Positions 1-4,517 of a stretch of DNA of 5,737 nucleotides are shown here, one piece after another. The DNA is taken from assembly GCA_014380105.1 (NCBI GenBank), contig JACMKL010000064.1, positions 1 through 5,737 of the forward strand, read 5' to 3'. The translations under genes were made by a program, and so were the position numbers. This DNA is from Candidatus Melainabacteria bacterium (GTDB taxonomy: Bacteria > Cyanobacteriota > Vampirovibrionia > Obscuribacterales > Obscuribacteraceae). The notes under the pieces are model-generated. The model searched no databases, was not told the DNA's origin, and saw nothing but the letters and a program-made list of their open reading frames with translations. Positions within the stretch are counted from its first letter, which is position 1, and every line of letters starts with the position of its first letter.

Positions 1-382
1 GTCAGGTCTGGCTCTTACCAAAACCCATTCGGCAGATCCACCCAATTCACTTTCTTTCGGAAATTGATTGTCCGGAATAGTTTGAATACCGGACAAAGCC
101 CACAAGGCAGGCACGCTCAAGTTTGTCATCGCGCCGCTATTGAGATTGGTGACATCAGTCGGCACAAATACTGGCACTTTCGGATTGAAAGGCGAAACCG
201 GCATTTGTGGAATAGGCGGTGGCGCCAGCGGTGTTGGCGGCTCAGGCTGACTGTAAGGTCCGCCAATTGCGCTCAAGTGCGGCGAGGAAACTGCTATAGC
301 GAAACAGCCAATGGCAATTAGTGACATCACAATTGTGGAAAGTGTGATGCGTCCGTCAGTTGTTCTGCTATTAACTGCCATG
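1..382 (-). CDS. Membrane-anchored or exported proline-rich protein, N-terminal fragment (runs off the left edge)
   Basis: An open frame without stop runs from ATG at 382 to the window edge, giving 127 complete codons; the C-terminus is missing. Residues 1-11 are polar with two Arg, and residues 12-31 are a hydrophobic helix typical of an uncleaved anchor or signal peptide. A possible signal peptidase I site follows Ser37-Ala38. Cys26 sits in an A-I-G-C context, but the hydrophobic stretch continues past it, so I do not call a lipoprotein. Residues 42-74 contain 14 prolines in 33 residues (for example PTPLAPPPIP), a likely extended linker outside the membrane. From about residue 75 the sequence looks like the start of a folded domain (tryptophans at 94 and 119). 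GAGG lies 5 bases before the chosen ATG. An in-frame ATG at 400 would add six residues but has a poorer ribosome binding site. The product is unknown. The frame overlapping it on the other strand is Arg/Cys-rich and looks like a shadow. Confidence 0.72.
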
Positions 383-470
383 CCGTCCTCGAAACCCATC
401 CATCAATTTGTCTAACTCGTCATTTGCAATTGCGCGCTTTCCCACTCACTTCGAAAACCCCGAAGAGCGT

Positions 471-482
471 GCATGCGCATGC
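471..482. repeat. 12-bp perfect palindrome (GCATGCGCATGC)
   Basis: The sequence GCATGCGCATGC reads the same on both strands and contains two overlapping GCATGC hexamers. It lies in the 150-base gap between the small minus-strand gene and the proline-rich protein gene, about 90 bases upstream of the latter's start. It could be a binding site for a dimeric regulator or a genome-wide repeated word. It differs from the cyanobacterial HIP1 octamer. No T-run follows, so it is not a terminator. Confidence 0.4.
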
Positions 483-489
483 TGTGACA

Positions 490-495
490 AGTATA
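490..495 (-). promoter_or_regulatory. Possible -10 box for the proline-rich protein gene
   Basis: On the minus strand TATACT matches the sigma-70 -10 consensus at five of six positions. It would give a leader of about 100 bases before the ATG at 382, with the GCATGC palindrome falling just downstream of the transcription start. The hexamer 17 bases upstream (TCAGAC) is a poor -35 box, so the call is weak. The rest of the 383-532 gap shows only short 5-bp hairpins without T-runs. Confidence 0.22.
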
Positions 496-532
496 GACTT
501 ATTGACTTCTTGGTCTGATGGCATTGTGTTAA

Positions 533-724
533 TCAGGCAGTAGCCCGGTTCACAAGGTGGTAGCTGAGATCCTGATGGAAGACAATTCCAAGCAGCGCGT
601 CGATCCGCGCAATCTCGTAAATGACAGAATGTCTACCTGAAGTTTCGAGTTCGTCGAGGCGCAAAACAACTTGTTCATATGTTTCAGAAACTTGTGCATT
701 AAGGGCGATTGTGTGATTTTTCAT
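533..724 (-). CDS. Small hypothetical protein, 63 residues
   Basis: The reading frame starts at ATG 724 and ends with TGA. The start was chosen because GAGGGG lies 6 bases upstream, a strong ribosome binding site. The frame stays open upstream to a GTG at 808, which would give 91 residues and has GGTGGAGGG at a longer spacing of 11 bases; the added residues look less protein-like, so I prefer the short form. The product is hydrophilic, with no signal peptide, membrane segment or cysteine. Its pattern is strand (residues 4-10), helix (about 14-29), strand (33-38), then a short helix and a His-containing tail. The order of residues from Tyr16 to Val58 (a helix with VVLRL, a Gly, then VIYEI and a later LLG) faintly recalls DUF302 domains, but this is too weak for a name. 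It is read divergently from the ATPase gene at 916 and in the same direction as the proline-rich gene downstream. Confidence 0.55.
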   Translation of the reverse strand: MKNHTIALNAQVSETYEQVVLRLDELETSGRHSVIYEIARIDALLGIVFHQDLSYHLVNRATA

Positions 725-730
725 GGAATT

Positions 731-736
731 CCCCTC
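731..736 (-). promoter_or_regulatory. Ribosome binding site deciding the start of the 63-residue protein
   Basis: GAGGGG on the minus strand, 6 bases before ATG 724. It favours the short 63-residue form over a GTG start at 808. Confidence 0.6.
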
Positions 737-901
737 ATCGTAAAAAGTGATGCATGACGCCAACCGCCACGAGGGATTTGTGGCAGTAATCAAATTCTTG
801 ACATCCACATACTAGTTTTCCCTCCACCTGAATGCAATGGGGAAACTTTTAAGATAAACTTTCACGGAAAGGGCTTGCGAAGCTCGTTTGGCTTTACCAG
901 A

Positions 902-906
902 GAGGG
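902..906 (+). promoter_or_regulatory. Ribosome binding site for the TTG-started ATPase gene
   Basis: GAGGG lies 9 bases upstream of TTG 916. It supports this non-ATG start, which is the only start codon in the frame between the upstream stop at 850-852 and the conserved N-terminal region. Confidence 0.6.
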
Positions 907-915
907 TTAAAAGAA

Positions 916-3420
916 TTGCCGTCAGAAGTAGATGATTTCGAGAAACTCGGCGCTTTTTATCTGGGCCGACCTTTCAACCTTTCCACCGATAAAGAAGATG
1001 ATCAATATCTTTTGTATGAGTCTCGTCATCTCACCACGCACGCCGTTGTAGTTGGTATGACCGGCTCAGGAAAAACTGGCTTGTGCATCGACATTATTGA
1101 AGAAGCGGCGATCGACAATATTCCTGTCATTGCTATCGACCCCAAAGGGGACATCGCAAACGTTTTACTGACATTTGAAAATCTCTCACCGGCTGAATTT
1201 CAGCCCTGGGTCAGTGCGGAAGAAGCACAATTAAACGGACAGTCAGTCGAAGAATTCGCTTGTGCGCAGGCGAAATTGTGGCAAGAAGGGCTGCGCAGTT
1301 ATGGGCAAGATGCCGCTCGCGTCAAACGTCTAAAAGATAGCGCCGACTTTTCTATATATACGCCATTCAGTTCGTCCGGCATTCAGCTTTCAGTATTGAA
1401 ATCATTTTCGTGCCCGGAAGACGAAATTCTTGATGATGCAGAGTCGCTGCGTGAGCGTGTGGGTGTCGCCAGTCAAAGTCTGCTCAGCCTGGCTGGCATC
1501 ACTTCTGATCCATTGAGAGGGCGCGAGAGTATTTTCATCGGTACACTTATTCAAACAGCCTGGAAAAATCGTCAGAATTTGACCTTGATTGACCTGGTCC
1601 GCATGATCCAGACGCCACCAATTAACCAAATCGGCGCACTCGACCTCGAATCGTTTTTTCCAAAAGGAGAGCGCTTCGAACTGGCTATGTCGATAAACAA
1701 TTTGATTGCCTCTCCTGGATTCGAAAGTTGGATGACCGGTGAGCCGCTGGACATCAGCCGTTTGTTATATTCCGAGACCGGGAAGGCGAAAGTTTCTGTT
1801 CTTTCTATTGCGCATTTGCAAGACACTGAAAGAATGTTTTTTGTATCATTACTGCTCAATCAAATTGTTTCGTGGATGCGATCTCAGACAGGCACCAGTA
1901 GTCTCAGAGCCATTCTATACATGGACGAAATTTTTGGATATTTCCCACCGGTACAAAATCCACCTTCGAAGCAACCGCTTTTGACCTTGCTAAAACAAGC
2001 GCGCGCTTATGGTTTGGGGGTTGTTTTGGCCACTCAAAACCCAGTAGACCTGGACTACAAGGGATTGTCGAATGCTGGAACCTGGTTTGTCGGTAGACTA
2101 CAAACTGAAAGAGATAAGCTGCGCTTGATCGACGGACTGGAGAGCGTTGCCTCAGAGCACGGCAGCAATTTTGACCGAGCCTCTATCGACAAAATGCTCT
2201 CATCACTAAAGAAACGTGTTTTCCTTCTGCACAATACAAATGGTGATGGACTGATTACTTTCAAGACTCGCTTTACGCTTTCTTATTTACGTGGACCGCT
2301 TTCGAAAATGCAGATCAAGCGTTTGATGGAAACCAAGAAACAAGCGGGCGCAGCTCATGCTGCCAAGATAGAAAATAGCGAAAGTGAATCTGCAAAAGCA
2401 ATAACGCCGGATGCAAAAGCAATTTCAGTAGAAGCAAAAGCAACTTCCAAAATTGCAGATAAAAATGCTCGCCCTATTCTGCCACCAGATGTCAGTCAGT
2501 ATGTTTTGCCCATCAAGCAAGTCATTCCGGAGAATGCCAGAATTATTTATGCACCTTGTTTGCTCACAAATATACAAGTCAGATTTACTGACATAAAAAC
2601 TAAATTAGACCATCCAGCTAAGCGGACCTGGCTTCTGCCTGTTTCTGAAGAACCTGTTGGGGTGAGACTGGATGAGTCAACGCAAGAAATAATTGATGAG
2701 CGTGATCTTTCTGTTGAGCCGAAATCCAATGCGCAATTTATTCGCCCACCCGAATGGATGTTCCAATCTAAAAATTACAAAGTCTGGAATAAAAAATTCC
2801 TTGATTGGCTGGTCTTAAAAGAAAAGCATTATCTTCTAGTGTGTCCGCCGCTCAAATTAAATTCGAATGTGGAAGAAACTGATAGAGATTTTCGGATCAG
2901 AGTCAGAGAGCGCGCGCGCGAGCTGAGAGATAGCGAAACCGCAGCTCTCGTAAGTAAATATCAAGAACGGTTATCGACACAAGAAAATAAAATTCGGTTA
3001 GCTGAACAAGCTGTGCAGAAAGAAGACCAAGAGCGGCAAGCACAAGATATGCAGACTGCAATATCTATTGGTGCCACTGTATTTGGAACTATCTTCGGTA
3101 GACGCGGCACGTCGTCCACAATTGGACGCGCTACATCCGCTGCACGTGCTGCTACCCGCTCTGCCTCCGGGCGCAGCGATGTGGAAAGAGCAAGCGATAA
3201 TCTTGAAGCCGCTCAACAGAAATTGGTCGAAATTGAAAAACTAATACAACAAGAAGTGGCTTTAATTCGAGCGAAATATGATCAGGTTGAAAGCACAATT
3301 GACACTTCAGTTGTTTCTGCCAAAAAGACCAATGTCTCCATTGATTTATTCAGCTTTGCCTGGGCACCATATCAGCTCACCCCAGAAGGTAAGTACATTC
3401 CGCTTTGGCGTGCTCAGTGA
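916..3420 (+). CDS. HerA/FtsK-superfamily ATPase with C-terminal coiled coils (uncharacterised conserved family), 834 residues
   Basis: Starts at TTG. The N-terminal half is a DUF87/HerA-type P-loop ATPase: Walker A GMTGSGKT at 47-54, a conserved IDPKGD at 74-79, Walker B ILYMDE at 333-338 (Asp337, Glu338), and a QARAYGLG...ATQNP block at 361-376 that is typical of the superfamily, followed by FVGRLQTERDK at 391-401. All key residues are intact, so ATP hydrolysis is expected. Residues 472-520 are a low-complexity Ala/Lys linker containing three 7-residue repeats. Residues 521-650 form a second domain (starting RPILPP). Residues 655-712 and 754-795 are probable coiled coils around a Gly/Ala-rich hydrophobic stretch (713-753; glycines at 719, 724 and 728), and the end is FAWAPY at 814-819. 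From memory, the whole architecture recurs in a broad family of about 800 residues annotated only as ATP-binding protein. HerA/FtsK relatives pump DNA or protein, but the substrate here is unknown. No nuclease partner such as NurA is adjacent. Confidence 0.93.
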   Translation: MPSEVDDFEKLGAFYLGRPFNLSTDKEDDQYLLYESRHLTTHAVVVGMTGSGKTGLCIDIIEEAAIDNIPVIAIDPKGDIANVLLTFENLSPAEFQPWVSAEEAQLNGQSVEEFACAQAKLWQEGLRSYGQDAARVKRLKDSADFSIYTPFSSSGIQLSVLKSFSCPEDEILDDAESLRERVGVASQSLLSLAGITSDPLRGRESIFIGTLIQTAWKNRQNLTLIDLVRMIQTPPINQIGALDLESFFPKGERFELAMSINNLIASPGFESWMTGEPLDISRLLYSETGKAKVSVLSIAHLQDTERMFFVSLLLNQIVSWMRSQTGTSSLRAILYMDEIFGYFPPVQNPPSKQPLLTLLKQARAYGLGVVLATQNPVDLDYKGLSNAGTWFVGRLQTERDKLRLIDGLESVASEHGSNFDRASIDKMLSSLKKRVFLLHNTNGDGLITFKTRFTLSYLRGPLSKMQIKRLMETKKQAGAAHAAKIENSESESAKAITPDAKAISVEAKATSKIADKNARPILPPDVSQYVLPIKQVIPENARIIYAPCLLTNIQVRFTDIKTKLDHPAKRTWLLPVSEEPVGVRLDESTQEIIDERDLSVEPKSNAQFIRPPEWMFQSKNYKVWNKKFLDWLVLKEKHYLLVCPPLKLNSNVEETDRDFRIRVRERARELRDSETAALVSKYQERLSTQENKIRLAEQAVQKEDQERQAQDMQTAISIGATVFGTIFGRRGTSSTIGRATSAARAATRSASGRSDVERASDNLEAAQQKLVEIEKLIQQEVALIRAKYDQVESTIDTSVVSAKKTNVSIDLFSFAWAPYQLTPEGKYIPLWRAQ
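2392..2454 (+). repeat. Three in-frame 21-base repeats in the ATPase linker
   Basis: GCAAAAGCA begins at 2392, 2413 and 2434, exactly 21 bases apart. These encode AKAITPD, AKAISVE and AKATSKI (residues 493-513). This is a short degenerate tandem repeat inside the low-complexity linker between the ATPase domain and the C-terminal half. Copy number may vary between strains through slippage without breaking the frame. Confidence 0.7.
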
Positions 3421-3421
3421 A

Positions 3422-4426
3422 TTAACTGGCTGAAGCCGCTCTTAAGTCGCGCAAAAATTTCTCAATAGTTTGATGCCGTTTATCCGGCATTTTTTCGAGC
3501 GCTTTCATAACTACTGCATCAAGATGCTGTGGCAGTCTCAAACCTGGTGATACAGTTGATGGTGGTATAGGTTTTTTGGAGAGATGTTTATTGCGAACAT
3601 CTACTCCGTTGGTTCCCTCAAAAGGCGCCACTCCACAGAGTGCTTGATAGAGAACGCAGCCCAGGGCGTAAATATCGGAGCGATCATCCATCGCTTCGCC
3701 TGTCATTTCTTCTGGGCTGGCGAACAAAACTCCTTTGGAAATATCACCGAAATAGTCCAGTTCTGGTGGGTCGACTTGTTTGATGCCCAGAGATTGCGAG
3801 CGAGAAAAATCAATCAAGGTTACTAAATCAGCGCTGCCTGTCGGCGTCAAGAGAATATGGTGCGGATAGAGGGCACCATGTATTTTCATTTTTTGATGCA
3901 ATATTTCTAGCGCGGCACATATTTGTGTGAACATCACAATCATGCGTTTTGGCTCGACGCGTTTTTCATGCTTCATCAAATCGGAGAGACTTGTTCCTTC
4001 GATAAACTTTAGCGCCATGAATTGCGTTTGTTCATGAGTGATGCCGAAATCGTAAATGCTCACTATGTGCGGATGCGCAAGCGCGCTCAGTAGATAGCCT
4101 TCATTTTGAAAGCGAGTATTAATGCTTTTGCTCGCCTTGTGCTCGCTAAGCACTACTTTCAATGCTACAACGCGATTTGCCTGCGTGTCGCGGGCGCGAT
4201 AGACAGCAGTGTGTCGACCAATGATGGGCGGACCCAAGATGGCATATTTATCAGCAACTGTTTGCCCGACTGCATAGGTACCTGCGACAGCCTGAGCTGC
4301 AGGCTTGCCAGGGACCGTCAGTGCGCTGCCGTCGAAAGGGCAATATTCAAGCCCTTCCGTATAAGTCCGTTCGCATGTCGAACATTTTCGTTCGCTCGAC
4401 GGCATTCCCTGTTGCGCTGACAGCAC
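3422..4426 (-). CDS. Zinc-ribbon Ser/Thr kinase-like protein, probable pseudokinase, 334 residues
   Basis: Starts at GTG 4426 with AGG 7 bases upstream; ATG at 4405 (residue 8) is an alternative but has AGGGA directly abutting it. Residues 15-33 carry a CxxC...YCPFDG motif (Cys15, Cys18, Cys29), the short zinc-ribbon-like header seen on many bacterial Ser/Thr kinases; a fourth Cys is absent. Residues 61-330 follow the Hanks kinase fold: Lys90 in ALK, Glu109 for the salt bridge, ASPE in the activation segment (236-239), DRSDIYALGCVLY at 248-260 and the late Arg317. Catalytic features are lost. The glycine loop keeps one of three glycines. The catalytic loop reads HGALYPHH (183-190), so the HRD Asp is Ala185, the Lys is Tyr187 and the Asn is His190. 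DFG is DFS (206-208). It may still bind nucleotide through Lys90 and Asp206, but phosphotransfer is unlikely. No membrane segment is present, so it is probably cytosolic. It lies 91 bases after the repeat-protein gene and converges on the ATPase gene with a one-base gap. Confidence 0.92.
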   Translation of the reverse strand: MLSAQQGMPSSERKCSTCERTYTEGLEYCPFDGSALTVPGKPAAQAVAGTYAVGQTVADKYAILGPPIIGRHTAVYRARDTQANRVVALKVVLSEHKASKSINTRFQNEGYLLSALAHPHIVSIYDFGITHEQTQFMALKFIEGTSLSDLMKHEKRVEPKRMIVMFTQICAALEILHQKMKIHGALYPHHILLTPTGSADLVTLIDFSRSQSLGIKQVDPPELDYFGDISKGVLFASPEEMTGEAMDDRSDIYALGCVLYQALCGVAPFEGTNGVDVRNKHLSKKPIPPSTVSPGLRLPQHLDAVVMKALEKMPDKRHQTIEKFLRDLRAASAS

Positions 4427-4433
4427 GAAATAA

Positions 4434-4436
4434 CCT
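4434..4436 (-). promoter_or_regulatory. Weak ribosome binding site for the pseudokinase gene
   Basis: Minus-strand AGG (within TAGGTT) lies 7 bases before GTG 4426. It is weak but better placed than the AGGGA that touches the alternative ATG at 4405. Confidence 0.35.
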
Positions 4437-4440
4437 ACAA

Positions 4441-4499
4441 AAAACCAGCCAAATTCACTAACCTAATTCTATAAATGAATTCCCATTTTGTCTGGTTTT
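4441..4499 (-). other. Inverted repeat between the repeat-protein and pseudokinase genes
   Basis: On the minus strand AAAACCAG (4499-4492) pairs perfectly with CTGGTTTT (4448-4441), and two more T follow. The 43-base interior holds a smaller possible hairpin, AATTC/GAATT with a 7-base loop (4465-4481). The element fills most of the 91-base gap and ends just before the pseudokinase ribosome binding site. It could be a weak terminator or attenuator that lowers pseudokinase expression, or an mRNA processing structure. The A/T-rich stem and long loop make the call tentative. Confidence 0.3.
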
Positions 4500-4517
4500 G
4501 AGACGCTGAGAATTTAG

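Larger units (their letters stand above)
725..915. other. Divergent intergenic region (191 bases)
   Basis: This gap separates the minus-strand small gene (start 724) from the plus-strand ATPase gene (start 916), so it should hold promoters for both. I find no convincing -35/-10 pair. A TTGACA at 798-803 on the plus strand has no -10 box at 16-18 bases. TAAGAT at 850-855 matches four of six -10 positions but lacks a -35. Around it, AAACTTT occurs twice (843-849 and 856-862), 13 bases apart, which could be an operator but may be chance. If the small protein used the GTG at 808, the left part of this region would be coding. Confidence 0.5.

Noticed and set aside
64..321. Plus-strand open frame of 85 codons
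   Set aside because: The product is Arg/Trp/Cys-rich with no sensible pattern, and the opposite strand carries a frame with a clear anchor helix and proline-rich region.
449..465. Hairpin CTTCG/CGAAG in the left gap
   Set aside because: Only five base pairs with a 7-base loop and no T-run on either strand; not a credible terminator.
502..530. Possible plus-strand promoter TTGACT with TGTGTT
   Set aside because: The -10 is a poor match, and no plus-strand gene follows for almost 400 bases.
515..536. CTGAT/ATCAG inverted repeat over the stop codon of the small gene
   Set aside because: Five base pairs with a 12-base loop and no T-run downstream; likely chance.
798..803. Exact TTGACA on the plus strand as a -35 box
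   Set aside because: The bases 16-18 positions downstream are C-rich and give no -10 box.
2910..2920. Alternating GC run in the ATPase gene
   Set aside because: It is explained by the codons for an Arg/Glu/Ala-rich coiled coil; at 11 bases it is too short to argue for special DNA structure.
916..3420. HerA-based anti-phage defence system
   Set aside because: Defence systems with HerA carry a partner such as a Sir2, DUF4297 or NurA protein. None is adjacent here, and this protein belongs to a different, broadly distributed architecture.
4106..4420. Plus-strand open frame of 104 codons opposite the kinase-like gene
   Set aside because: It is antisense to a strongly supported kinase fold and zinc-ribbon header, and its product is Cys/Arg-rich without a domain pattern.
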